Source: Brachynemurus nebulosus
Taxonomy: Eukaryota; Arthropoda; Insecta; Neuroptera; Myrmeleontidae
Assembly (NCBI GenBank): GCA_035578155.1
Contig: JAPWDM010000004.1
Span: 54,501,876-54,565,875 of the forward strand
Direction: 5' to 3'
Length of the DNA stretch: 64,000 nucleotides
Below, one piece after another: positions 47,481 to 58,059 of this stretch. The position numbers and the translations under genes are program-made. The stretch's first letter is position 1; each line of letters opens with the position of its first letter. The notes beneath the pieces were generated by a model. The model did no database searches, was not told the DNA's origin, and saw only the letters and a program-made list of their open reading frames with translations.

Positions 47481-48877
47481 CTCCAAAACAATACTTAAGG
47501 AGAGGGTAAGGTTAATTCGTACAAAAAAGGCACGTTTTTGTTATTTTTTTGTGACGACACAGTTAAAATCTCTTTATTAGAATCAGTGGTACATTAAAGT
47601 ATAACATTCGAAGAATATTGTGTAAAATTTTCACGAAGAAATATTAAAAAATACAGTAATGAAAACAATTATTCGAACGTGTCTCGGAAAAAAGTAGAAT
47701 TGCGCTGCCCCTCATAACTTGGTGCTGGATCATCCGAAATAAAAAAATTAAAGTTCATTTGTTAGATAATAGGTTTCCTCAGGTAACCCTGGGAGGGTTT
47801 TTCGAAATTTCAATTTTTGACTTTTTTGGAACACTTAGAACGGAAAAACAGGATTTTTGCGAAAAAAATTGGCTAATTTGTTATTGTAAAATAAAAATTA
47901 TTAACAAATTTGAAAAAAACTCTCCAGCGTTACCTCGTAAATTATGTACAGAAATAGTGTCAAAACTTCAAATGGATCGGTGCTGTAGTTTTGAAGTTAT
48001 GAGGGGCACCGACTTTGAAAACGTGAACTGTGGGGAAAACGTTTTAAAGTTTTAAACACTTAAAAAGTCTTGTATAAAACTGATATAGAATACTTACTGC
48101 TAAACTAAATTTTGTACCCTACACTGACAAAATACGCAGTACAGGTATAAACACGTTAGTACTACCATTGAAATTTCTATAATATAACTGAGAGAGAGAG
48201 ATATATATATAGAGAGCGATACATCTGCCAGGTAACACCAAAAATGCTTATAACTTCGTCAATTTTGCTCCAATCAACTCGAAATTTTGAGACAATATTC
48301 TTGAGATATTATGCATTCTGTTGAAAAATATAAAAGAAATGCAAAAAAAAAAATATTTTAATACCTTACCCCCTGCCCTTAATTTTTATTTTCATATTGA
48401 TTTTAAAATATTTTAGTTGGAAATTTTCTTTCTCATCAGTCGTGTTCTGATCTTTAAAGATGAAACATGTTTAGGTTTATTTAACTAAAATTTTATGGTA
48501 AATGGTAACGTAAAAGCCCCTACACCGGAATTCGATCATATCTCCGAACAGTTTTGATATCTATAATTATATTAATGAAGTTATTTCTGTAAGAAACCTC
48601 TGATAACAAAAATTATTACCATCAGATGGGGCGAATATGGACAGTAGGGGCGAATCTAGACATAGCTGCCTCTCGATATTTCTTCGTCAGTGTTATGACC
48701 GTACAAGGTCATAGATTAATCTATGCTACCGAATTTTGTCAGTTATGAGTTAGTCATCAAAGAAAAGCGGTGAACGTAACATATTTGTATTTTGTTATTT
48801 TACAGACGCGTTGTTTAGGTGTCATTTTTGAAAATAATACGAGTTTTGAAATCTTATAAAGAAACTGCTGTACAAAA
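47476..48877. other. Region without recognised genes
   Basis: Includes GA- and TA-rich short repeats at about 48,189-48,217. The 98-codon frame at 47,759-48,055 has no recognisable domain. GCCCCTCATAACTT (47,706) and its near-inverse AAGTTATGAGGGGC (47,994) suggest a further inverted-repeat element, but its limits were not clear. Confidence 0.4.
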
Positions 48878-48879
48878 AA

Positions 48880-49246
48880 ATACCCCTGTCGCAGCACCTG
48901 CATAACATAGCGAATTTTCAAAGATAGGACACTGACGGATCTCATATAACAACTTGTATCCATCTAAAATAGTTTAACTCTATAACAGTGATAAGATTTT
49001 CGAAATCGGTTGAGTAGTTAATTTTTTACTTTTGAGTCCCCAGGACCCTGGCAGATCACATATAGTATAGCACATATGCATTTAAATAAGTTTTACCAAA
49101 AAATCACTAAAAATGGTGAAAAATGGCTTCTAAAAATCGGACATATCAGCTAACGAACTCGTCCCAGCTTTTGAGACTTTTGAACTTCTAACAAAATTTC
49201 GTAAGGATTGAATGCTTTATTCGAGAGTTATCGCGCAGACACACAC

Positions 49247-49252
<6 letters not shown>
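48880..49252 (-). mobile_element. R2 family copy, right half, carrying inverted satellite units
   Basis: Minus strand. It starts with the R2 terminus ATACCCCTGTCGCAGCACC, then an inverted relative of the 120-bp unit (48,915-49,070). The R2 right block follows (CAGCTAACGAACTCGTCCC, GAGAGTTATCGCGCAGACAC) up to a TA tract. A matching left block is found at 53,428, beyond the transposon. Confidence 0.65.

Positions 49253-49320
<68 letters not shown>
49252..49320. repeat. (TA)n microsatellite
   Basis: TA tract of the R2 copy, preceded by (CA)n. Confidence 0.98.
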
Positions 49321-49324
<4 letters not shown>

Positions 49325-49475
49325 AAATAACTCTTGTCCTTTTGTGGGTGACTCTTTGCACCCTGTAGACACTAAAACCGCAGGATTTTTTTCGGAATTA
49401 ACAGTCGCGTCACCCCTCGATATAGGAAATAAGAATCATTTCCTTTACACCCTGTATATAATATATATACACACC

Positions 49476-49528
<53 letters not shown>

Positions 49529-49690
49529 GTGCATATACTATATACAGGGTGTAAAGGAAATGACTCTTATCCGTTTGAGGGGTGACGCGACTGTTAATTT
49601 CGAAAAAATTTCTGCGGTTTTAGTGTCTACAGTTTGCTAGGAGTCGCCCTCCACAAAAGGACGAGAGTTATTTGTTTTAGACCCTGTACA
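49321..49690. mobile_element. Palindromic MITE with a central TA tract
   Basis: The arms (49,321-49,460 and 49,535-49,690) share AAATAACTCTTGTCCTTTTG, GACACTAAAACCGCAG, GTCGCGTCACCCCTCGATA and CCTTTACACCCTGTATATA, inverted around a TA centre at 49,481-49,513. Confidence 0.85.
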
Positions 49691-49711
49691 TACATATATA
49701 TATATATATAT

Positions 49712-49743
49712 CGTCGGTGAAAAGTGTTAACCTTCTAACTCCA
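49712..49743. repeat. Left terminal inverted repeat of the transposon
   Basis: 32 bp from CGTCGGTG to AACTCCA, identical to the inverted right end at 53,110-53,141. Confidence 0.95.
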
Positions 49744-50059
49744 TATAAACTGGTAATGACGTTTTTGGTATCATTAGAAAGATAAAAAAATATCCTATTC
49801 AATGGTAAACCTTCTTACTCCATACAAACATCTATTTTTACTTCAAACTATATCAATAATTCCTACTAACTCCACAAAATCTTAATTGCCACCGAAAAAC
49901 TTTTAACTCCTAGAGAACAGCTGATCAGATGTCATTTTTGTAGGCTTATTTGACAAAAAAATATTGTTGAATGGTTAAAATATTTTCAAAAGTTGTTTGT
50001 TCAAGTTTCATCGTATACAATTTTTAAATTTATTTTAAAATTGTGATTGATTTCCATAA

Positions 50060-50417
50060 ATGGTAAGTTTTTAATCTCGAATATAGCAGTTTTGTATTAT
50101 ATTTGTAATTATATGAAATATTGTATTTAATTACGTATTATCATTGTTTGTTTTATAATCTAAATTTTAAGTAAAATAATAACGTATTTAGTAATCTAAT
50201 TTTCATGTTTAATAAAGTTTATTAAATGTGATTGTTAGTTTTCATAAAAAAAAAAAAAATTATTTTGTTACCTAATGAATAACTAAAATATAGATAGTTT
50301 AAATATAAAAATGAAACGAAAACAAGAGATTTTAACTAGACATAGAATTGCGCATATTTTGCTTAAACTACTTCTGGTGAATGTGGTAGAAATACTCCTT
50401 TTTCTTATTTATTTCAG
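50060..50417 (+). other. Candidate 5' leader exon end and intron of the transposase gene
   Basis: ATG (50,060-50,062) is followed directly by the consensus donor GTAAGT (50,063-50,068). A pyrimidine-rich acceptor, TTTCTTATTTATTTCAG, ends at 50,417, immediately before the ATG of the long frame. Splicing would remove 355 bp and join ATG to ATG in phase, leaving the protein start essentially unchanged. It is inferred from splice consensus only. Confidence 0.5.
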
Positions 50418-52643
50418 ATGTCACGGGGTAAATTATTAGTAAATTTAGCATTGCAAGAATCGTCTTCAAATAATTCTCTCAATAATCCTCAGGCAAATGT
50501 AAATATTAATGATCATACAGAACGAAATATAGAAGAAATTCAACCTCAGCAGCTATCAGAATTTTATATTATAAACGATGTTCAATTGGAGCTTATTGAT
50601 GAATCTCTTGACTCTCCTACAACTACAGTGCCGGCTTCTTGTGCAGTACAAGAGGATAATATCCTGGTTCTCGATAGCTCTTTTTTTACACCTATGACGT
50701 TCGAAGAAATAAATAATCAAAATGCAATAACGACTGAAAATACGCTTCTTAAACCCATGGTTGATGAAAATGAAATACCTACCGAATCTTTTGGAAACAG
50801 TAATATACATTTTTCAGACTCTGATGAAGAAACCAGTTTGAATCAAAGATCGTTGGTGCCTTACATCTGTACCTCTGAATCTGAAACCGATCTTGATCTA
50901 CCAAAAAAAAGTACTTTGCGTAAAAGGCGCCCCCTTGTCGACAGAAATAATTGGGTTGCTTCACAAAATAAAAAACGAAGAGAAAGAGGTCAAAAGTATT
51001 TGGGAAGAATCAAAACAGAAGAAGGAAAATGGGCTTATAATATTCCCAAGTCAAACAGAAAAATGAAGAAGAGATGTTTATGCAATAATAAGGGCCAGCT
51101 TTTAAAATGCAGTGAGATTGAAGAAAAGGATCGAATTGAGATTTTTGAAAACTTTTGGGCTAAGCTAACGTGGGGAGAAAAAAAAATGTGGGTTAATGAT
51201 ACCGTTACACTATGTGCGACCAAAAGGGCAAGAGACAGAAAGGTAGAAAATAAATCAAGAAGATCTCAGTCTGTTAAATACCACTTAAAAGTCAAAGATA
51301 ATAATATTAGGGTCTGCAAAACAATGTATTTGAATACTCTTGGGATAGGTCAGTGGACAGTACTCAATTGGAAGAAATCATTGTGCGACGGAAATGAGCC
51401 AAGTCAACATAGACGGAAGCTTTCTAATAATTGTCATAACTCGTATACAGAAAGGCGTCAATTATTACTTGAATTTTTAGATTCACTACCGAAAATGGAG
51501 TCTCATTATTGCAGAGCGTCAACGTCTAAAACCTACCTTCTTCCAGAATTCACATCTAAGTTAAGCTTATACAATTTATACGTTACAGATTGGTGTAAAA
51601 TTAAAAGCTCGGAGCCACTATCAAGAACTCACTTTAATGACGTACTTAACTCCAAAAATATTTCACTATTTACTCCGAAAAAAGATCAATGCGAAAAATG
51701 TGCATCGTATAAAGTGGGCACGTTATCGGAGCTAGACTATCAGTTACACAAAGATAAAAAAAATGAAGCACGCGTAGAGAAAAATAATGATAAGGAAAAA
51801 GAGAATTGTCTTTTTACTGTAGATTTACAAGCAGTTTTACTGGCTCCAAAATCAAACGTTAGTACAATGTATTATCACACCAAACTGCAAGTCCGCAATT
51901 TGTGTTTCCATGATGCGATAAAGAACGAGGGCTATTGTTTTCTTTGGAATGAGAGTGAAGGTGGGCTAAGTTCACAGGAATTTGCATCGGTTTGGATGTA
52001 TTTTTTGGAGAGATATATAGAAGATAATAGCGAAAATATGACTGAGAGAAGAATTATACTGTATTCAGATGGTTGCACTTACCAAAACCGTAACGTTGTG
52101 ATGGCAAATGCGCTTTTGAATGTTGCCGTCATGAATAATGTTACAATAGAACAAAAATATTTAGAAGTAGGACATACACAAATGGAGGCGGATAGTATGC
52201 ATTCTACTATAGAGCGTTGTATGAGATATAAAGTGGTTCATGTGCCTGCAGATTATATAGAAATATGCAGAACCGCTCGAAAAAAATCCAAACCGTATGA
52301 AGTACAGTATCTTGATCACACTTTTTTCAAAAAATTCAATGATGTTTCAGCTTATAAAAGTATTCGTCCTGGACGTATAAAAGGAGATGATAAAGTTTTA
52401 GATATTCGGGCTTTAAGGTATACTCCTCAGGGTGAAATCTTATACAAACTGAGGTTTACAAATGAATGGACAGTGTTGCCCCAAAGAAAGAATTCAGTTT
52501 TAAATAAAAAGTTCGCTGATTTAGAGCAGCTATATTACGATCGGCTACCTATAACAGCACGAAAGTATCAGGATCTACAAATAATCAAAAATGTTTTACC
52601 GCCTGATTTTCACAATTTCTACGATAATTTACCTCATTTATAA
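50418..52643 (+). CDS. Putative DDE-type transposase, superfamily unassigned
   Basis: The protein has 741 residues and no internal stop. The N-terminal 1-160 is acidic, Ser/Asn-rich and probably disordered. Basic patches at 163-171 (KKSTLRKRR) and 185-190 could act as nuclear signals. Cysteine pairs follow at 220/222 with C231, and C425/C428 (CEKC), with HYC at 363-365; these may bind zinc. The region 464-600 looks like an RNase H fold. It has VDLQ with D469, LYSDGC with D551 followed by QNRN, and GHTQMEADSMHSTIER with E590 and E599. The D551 to E599 gap of 48 residues fits a DDE enzyme. The arrangement recalls a family of uncharacterised long proteins seen in many insect genomes and in Hydra, from memory. 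It would cut at the 32-bp ends that flank it. The start is ATG 50,418, or a spliced ATG one codon upstream. AATAAA follows at 52,808. Confidence 0.8.
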   Translation: MSRGKLLVNLALQESSSNNSLNNPQANVNINDHTERNIEEIQPQQLSEFYIINDVQLELIDESLDSPTTTVPASCAVQEDNILVLDSSFFTPMTFEEINNQNAITTENTLLKPMVDENEIPTESFGNSNIHFSDSDEETSLNQRSLVPYICTSESETDLDLPKKSTLRKRRPLVDRNNWVASQNKKRRERGQKYLGRIKTEEGKWAYNIPKSNRKMKKRCLCNNKGQLLKCSEIEEKDRIEIFENFWAKLTWGEKKMWVNDTVTLCATKRARDRKVENKSRRSQSVKYHLKVKDNNIRVCKTMYLNTLGIGQWTVLNWKKSLCDGNEPSQHRRKLSNNCHNSYTERRQLLLEFLDSLPKMESHYCRASTSKTYLLPEFTSKLSLYNLYVTDWCKIKSSEPLSRTHFNDVLNSKNISLFTPKKDQCEKCASYKVGTLSELDYQLHKDKKNEARVEKNNDKEKENCLFTVDLQAVLLAPKSNVSTMYYHTKLQVRNLCFHDAIKNEGYCFLWNESEGGLSSQEFASVWMYFLERYIEDNSENMTERRIILYSDGCTYQNRNVVMANALLNVAVMNNVTIEQKYLEVGHTQMEADSMHSTIERCMRYKVVHVPADYIEICRTARKKSKPYEVQYLDHTFFKKFNDVSAYKSIRPGRIKGDDKVLDIRALRYTPQGEILYKLRFTNEWTVLPQRKNSVLNKKFADLEQLYYDRLPITARKYQDLQIIKNVLPPDFHNFYDNLPHL

Positions 52644-53109
52644 GATTTATATTTTTGTAACCTGTAACTTTTTTATAATATTTAAGTAAAAAGTGAGTTG
52701 TTTTTTTATTATTAATTTATATTTGGAGAAAATGCTCCTTCAGTTATTAATTTGTATAAAGAGAATTTTAATTTTATGTTCTACTTTTTTGTTTATTATT
52801 TATTATTAATAAATGAATAACATTATTCAATATTATTATTGGTTTTATTTCTTATTTTTATAAATAAGAATAACTAGTAACTCCCTAAGATTAAGTACCA
52901 TATTCTTTTTACTAAAAAATAAAAGCATCTAACTCCATTTTTTGAAACTATTTTGACAATATTTCGCGACTCGAAAAGAAAATTTTAACGTTTTCCTGTC
53001 AAATAAAGGGAAATTTTGTGATTAGTAGACTGCAATATATATTTTCAAAATATTCTTCGTCGGTATTTTTTAAATTAGTTTTTTCTCTCTCCTGTAAAAT
53101 AGTAATATT

Positions 53110-53139
53110 TGGAGTTAGAAGGTTAACACTTTTCACCGA

Positions 53140-53141
<2 letters not shown>
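53110..53141. repeat. Right terminal inverted repeat of the transposon
   Basis: TGGAGTTAGAAGGTTAAC onwards to CACCGACG, the exact inverse of 49,712-49,743. Confidence 0.95.

Positions 53142-53176
<35 letters not shown>
53142..53176. repeat. (TA)n microsatellite, right flank of the transposon
   Basis: TA tract abutting the right end. The matching left tract is 49,692-49,711. Confidence 0.97.
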
Positions 53177-53181
<5 letters not shown>

Positions 53182-53242
53182 TAATAAACTTTATTCCATA
53201 TTTTCATATGATACATGAATGGATTGCGTCAACAGATTATAT

Positions 53243-53531
<289 letters not shown>

Positions 53532-56039
53532 TTAATAGTTAAATGAATTTTTACTTAAGTAACAGAAAAATTTATAATTTTTTTCTGCTTTCCGTCCTGC
53601 GGCTTCACTCAGGTGTCTGTTTTGTTTTATTTTTGTTTTAATTTTGATTTATATAATTTCGTGCAATGGAATACATTTTTGTATTTTGTAGCTTTAGTTT
53701 GAGAGACCTTTGCTCTGATATCCGTAATAATAGTTTTAGATATTCTTCAGTTTTAGACCCTTCTTGGAGAATAACAATTTTAATGCTACTTTCATCTTTT
53801 TCTGGAATTCCAATAGTGTTTGAAGGGTAACTTGGGGATCGATTTAATTGTCCGCACCATTCAGCTATTTAATGTGATCCCTATTAGAAGGTTCTGCAGA
53901 ACAATCTTAACCTTACTTCACTTTTTAATTCGCTATTCTGAAATTCTGTATAAAAACAGTTACTTAAATAATTAATACTATAAAAGCAAGTAATATTCAT
54001 ATTTCAGTAGCATATCTAATTTTTGCAACGTCTTCTTGAGATCCGCCCAGCTGTTTAGTATGAAGAAGTTTTTTTGGGGTCCCAAGGTCCTGGGTGATAA
54101 TTTTGCCCTCACTTATACTAACAAAATCATCTTATTTTAATTTAAATAATAATAGTACAGTTACCTGAGATCTGTTTATCCATTTCTATAAGAGAAATGA
54201 ATAAACAATTTATTTTACTTTACGTGTAATTGCTTTGGAAAAAAATTAAAATTTGTGGCTCCGTAACTAACGATAACAACTAATAATGAAACCAAATTTG
54301 AAAATTCAGGCTCTCTTGTGCCACCTCTATTCATAGATACTTCACTAGTCGAAATCCGTTAAGTAACCTTGGCTGTGTGCTTTTCACAAAATTTTATAAC
54401 ATTTTTTCTAATTGTATTATATATCTATATATTGATTATTTAATCATAAATCATTGTTAAAAAGATTTAGATTTTAGTAATCAAAATTATTACTTCAATA
54501 AATTATAAATTAACACTTATTTAATTGACTAATTATTTTCTTAAATAGACTAAACAAAAAATTATAATTATTTATTTATTATTTAAATTTGCCGCTTTGA
54601 GGAATTTGCTTTGTTGTTTGTAACTTGTTGCCCTCTGCTGGGTTGTCTACACAATTGATTTAATCTCTTTAATGGATACGATGGATACTTTAATGTCTAT
54701 TCCTTTGTTCAGAAAATGGGCTATTACTTTTTTAGTTAGTGTGTAGAAATCATTTTCATTTGTAAACATTTTATCTAGTCGATATTGAATTACAAATTTA
54801 AAATTTGAAATAGGATTATTGTTCAACATTTTGAAAGGTTGTAACATATTTTGGAACTTATAACCCCATTCAGGTAAGATGTTAAATATTTCAAAAAATT
54901 TAATAATTAATTAATGTATTTTTTTTATTTTTTAGATTGTTTTATGAGTATTTCAATTAAATTGTAGACAAACAATCTACTTGCCAGTACCTAAAGAAAT
55001 TTCCAATCTTTTGTGATGAATGTTTTCAACAACGAATTAACACTTAATTACAAATGTAAAAATGTTTGAATAGCTAACTGTCGTGTGTAAAGAGGTTAAA
55101 ATTCATTAACAATTATTAATGGAAATTAAATTATACTTATGTGTAACAATGTAAAATATTTTAAGAAAGATTAAAATTTATTTTTAATTAAATGATACAT
55201 AATTTTATTGGTGTTTTTTTGTCAAAAATGTCACTTATGTAGATTTGATTTAGCATTCAAATGTAAGTTGAGCTAAAATTCGTTTTTTTCTATTTTTTTT
55301 TTTTTTTTTTTTTTTTTGTTAAATAACTCATGTTTGACACAAGCTCGAGGCTCGTACACTTTTGGACACAAGCTCGAGGCTCGTAACTGCTGGCTCCTGC
55401 TACATGGCTAATTTAGTTGTTCCGGCACTGTTTAGTTGCTCCAAAAACTTTATTTTCTGTTAAAAACACTATATTGTACCCATGTACTTTGTTTTTAATT
55501 CCAAAGTATACCAATTATATGTCATCAAAATCTTGTCAAATATATATTTTTTTTTATAAAATTTCCTTACCATCAATTAGTTTTTTCTAATTTAGTTCAT
55601 CTTATTTAAAATTAAATAAGAAAATTTTCAAAATAATAAATATAATGTGTTAAAACAAAAATATTTATAATTAGGTTATATACATGCATGCATATTATAT
55701 GCATATATTTAAAAATGATTCCATTTGACAGATTGTTATAAAAAAACAAAACAAAAAACTAACATTATCAAAATTTGTACTTCGTTTACAAATAGCTAAG
55801 GGCCATTCAACACCACAAAAAAAATATGTCAAAAGTTTATTTAATCAAATAAATAGTACAGTTTAATTGATTAACATTTATAATATAACTTTATAAATTT
55901 ATTAAGACATTATTCATAATGTTTAATTAAAGAAATCTGACAAATATTTAGGTAATAGAAATAACTAGTGACGAAACACCCTTAGACACATTTATAAACA
56001 CAATATATATTAAATAGAAAAATCAAACGAGGTAGAGTG
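53532..56039. other. AT-rich region without recognised genes
   Basis: Contains a T-run at 55,297-55,317 and a small tandem duplication of GACACAAGCTCGAGGCTCGT (55,336 and 55,366). No coding region recognised. Confidence 0.4.
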
Positions 56040-56044
56040 AAATA

Positions 56045-56508
56045 ACAAATAAAAAGAGACTTTTAAAAAGAGATTATTTTTGATTTTTCTTAAGAACCAC
56101 GTTATATAGAAGAAAAGTATAAAAAGCTCTCTGATATAACTTCTTACGAAATTTTTGATAATGTAATAAAATTTTTGAAAAAGTTTTAAATTCTGATCAA
56201 AAACACAAAAAAAGACTTTAAAGCCCAAAATATCCGGTCTGTGGCATCGGATGTGTCTGGCTAACGAACTTATCCAAGCGTTTTGAACAATTAACGATTT
56301 TACCAAATTTCGTAACAATTAAATGCTTCGTTCGACAGCTATCGCGTACACACATAAATACATATATATATATCTATATATATATAAATTTTAGTGAAGT
56401 AGATTTTCGAGTTCTAGAGGCTCCAAAACAAATTTCTGCCATAGTCCCGGGCTTAGGTCTTACCATAAGAGCTGCTGTAATAGCTGAATTTTCATTCTGA
56501 AAATTCGC
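56045..56508 (-). mobile_element. R2 family copy
   Basis: Minus strand. TTAGCGAATTTTCAGAATG at 56,506 is the left end. AGGCTCCAAAACAAATTTCT and a short TA tract (56,360-56,388) follow, then right-block landmarks ACGAACTTATCCAAGCG, GGATGTGTCTGGCTAAC and TTCGACAGCTATCGCG. The distal end is unclear. Confidence 0.75.
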
Positions 56509-56571
56509 TAAAAAAAACAGTTATATATACATATATAAACTAAGGACTGGCAACAGAATGTTTGGCTCTTT

Positions 56572-56576
<5 letters not shown>

Positions 56577-56639
<63 letters not shown>
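56577..56639. repeat. (TA)n microsatellite
   Basis: TA tract not obviously part of R1 or R2. Confidence 0.97.
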
Positions 56640-56641
<2 letters not shown>

Positions 56642-57106
56642 AAAAATGAAAGCTGTATTGTACTTAATTTTTTTTTTATAAATTGATTAACAATAAATTG
56701 TCTATAGGTGAGATGAATTCATACACCATTGTGCGTCAGTATAAAAAAGTGGGTATAAACTTCATAAACTGTAGTCTAAGTAACCTAAAATCGGCTCTTT
56801 TCGACAGAGGCTCAATAACCGGGGAGGCCCAAGTGGTCCGGACACCCAAAAATTACCTGGAAATTTTCCTGCAATTTATTTTATTTATATTAAAAAGTAA
56901 AATTTTTAGTGGTTTACTAATATTTCTTATTTGAAAATCAAATTTTCGGAGACGACATTTTATTACAACATTTTCCATTGTTATCGGAGAACTGCGTTAT
57001 TAAATAATTTGATTATTAAAATTTTTGTTGGACCCCCTGTAGACATGTAGTTGTTGCGCCCCTGCTTTCCGATATTAAAAATAAAAGAAAATCGCTCAGA
57101 CAAGCT

Positions 57107-57173
57107 GATTTTCCAGCAGCATTTCCATATTCCCAAATCGACCTTGAATGATAGACTCAAAGGCAAATTGAAA
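57107..57173 (+). pseudogene. Possible helix-turn-helix (Psq/pogo-like) remnant
   Basis: One frame reads HFHIPKSTLNDRLKGKL. IPKSTLNDRLKGK closely follows the recognition-helix motif of pipsqueak/pogo-type domains (typical VPxSTLxDRxKGK). Too short to name the element. Confidence 0.45.
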
Positions 57174-57240
57174 TAAAATTCATTTAAATTCAGAATGTTT
57201 TATTCCACCCATCAAGAGTCATTTACTTATGCAGATATTT

Positions 57241-57280
57241 ATCTTAGCGAATTTCCGGGTTGAAAATTCAGCTTTTTTTA
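57241..57280 (+). mobile_element. R2 left-end fragment
   Basis: TTAGCGAATTTCCGGGTTG then AAAATTCAGC resembles the R2 start. The rest is missing. Confidence 0.4.
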
Positions 57281-57342
57281 TTTTTTTATGTTCGATTTTA
57301 CCCATATGCATGACTGAATGTGATTTCTATTGCAAATAAAGC

Positions 57343-57800
57343 ACTGTCCAGATTCGCCCCTATGTTTTGGGAGCAATTAACTTCAATGAGGTTATCGATC
57401 TTGTTACTTTAAAAGGACGGCAGGATTCAAAAAAATACGCAGGCACTCTTTTTCAACGAGAAGTAAAAATAAATGAAGTTTTACAGGGCGGAGAGTTGAT
57501 GTTTCAGCAGGATAATGTCACAATTCACAATGCCAATTGCGTACTGGAGTGGTTTAAACAAAGAAACTGATCTGTTTTACATTACCAGCAAGATCACCTG
57601 ATCCCAAGATCATCGAAAACGTATCGAGTTATTCAACCCGTAAAGTATACGACGGCGGGAAACAATATAATTTCAAAAAAAATTGAAAGAAAATATTAGA
57701 CGTATCTAACGCCAAATCCCACTAGAATATGTGAGGAATTTATATGAAAAGATTCCATCAAAAATTTCACAAATACTGGAAAATAAAGGAGGCTCAACCA
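57343..57800 (+). pseudogene. Tc1-like transposase remnant (DDE domain)
   Basis: The frame 57,367-57,570 reads GAINFNEVIDLVTLKGR, SKKYAGTLFQREV and LMFQQDNVTIHNANCVLEWF. This aligns with the conserved Tc1 core, where W-G-A starts the first block, QQDNAPxH holds the second catalytic aspartate and EWF follows. The downstream part with the final D or E is broken by stops. GGCTATATTATGxGAC occurs at about 57,843 and 58,048, probably the residual element end. It would have been a cut-and-paste transposase acting at TA sites. Confidence 0.8.
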
Positions 57801-58059
57801 GTTATTAATTATTAAAATTATACGTAATTTTTAAAAGGTGAGGCTATATTATGGGACAAAAAGTTATATTAATTTTATATGTTTTTGATATAACTTTTGT
57901 GATTTGCTTGTGCGTTTATTTTATTAAAACAAATATTGCATATTTTTATTTACACAATAAAACATTTTCCAAATATACGACTAACGTATTAATGGATAAC
58001 GTGTTTCTCTAAAATATTGTAAGTGAAATATAAAAATTCTTGGTGGGGCTATATTATGA

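Larger units (their letters stand above)
49712..53141 (+). mobile_element. Apparently intact DNA transposon, 3,430 bp
   Basis: A perfect 32-bp terminal inverted repeat begins CGTCGGTGAAAAGTG at 49,712 and ends as its inverse at 53,141. Both ends are embedded in (TA)n, so the target duplication is TA, ATAT or similar and cannot be resolved. The inside contains a single 741-codon reading frame, a likely intron in the 5' leader and AATAAA at 52,808. Motifs like CTAACTCCA recur near both ends. The unbroken long frame and identical ends imply recent activity. This is the only complete autonomous-looking element in the window. Confidence 0.88.

Noticed and set aside
47759..48055. 98-codon open frame as a gene
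   Set aside because: No domain, and the surrounding sequence has inverted-repeat character.
50556..51223. Minus-strand frames inside the transposase gene
   Set aside because: They are shadows of the 741-codon frame on the plus strand.
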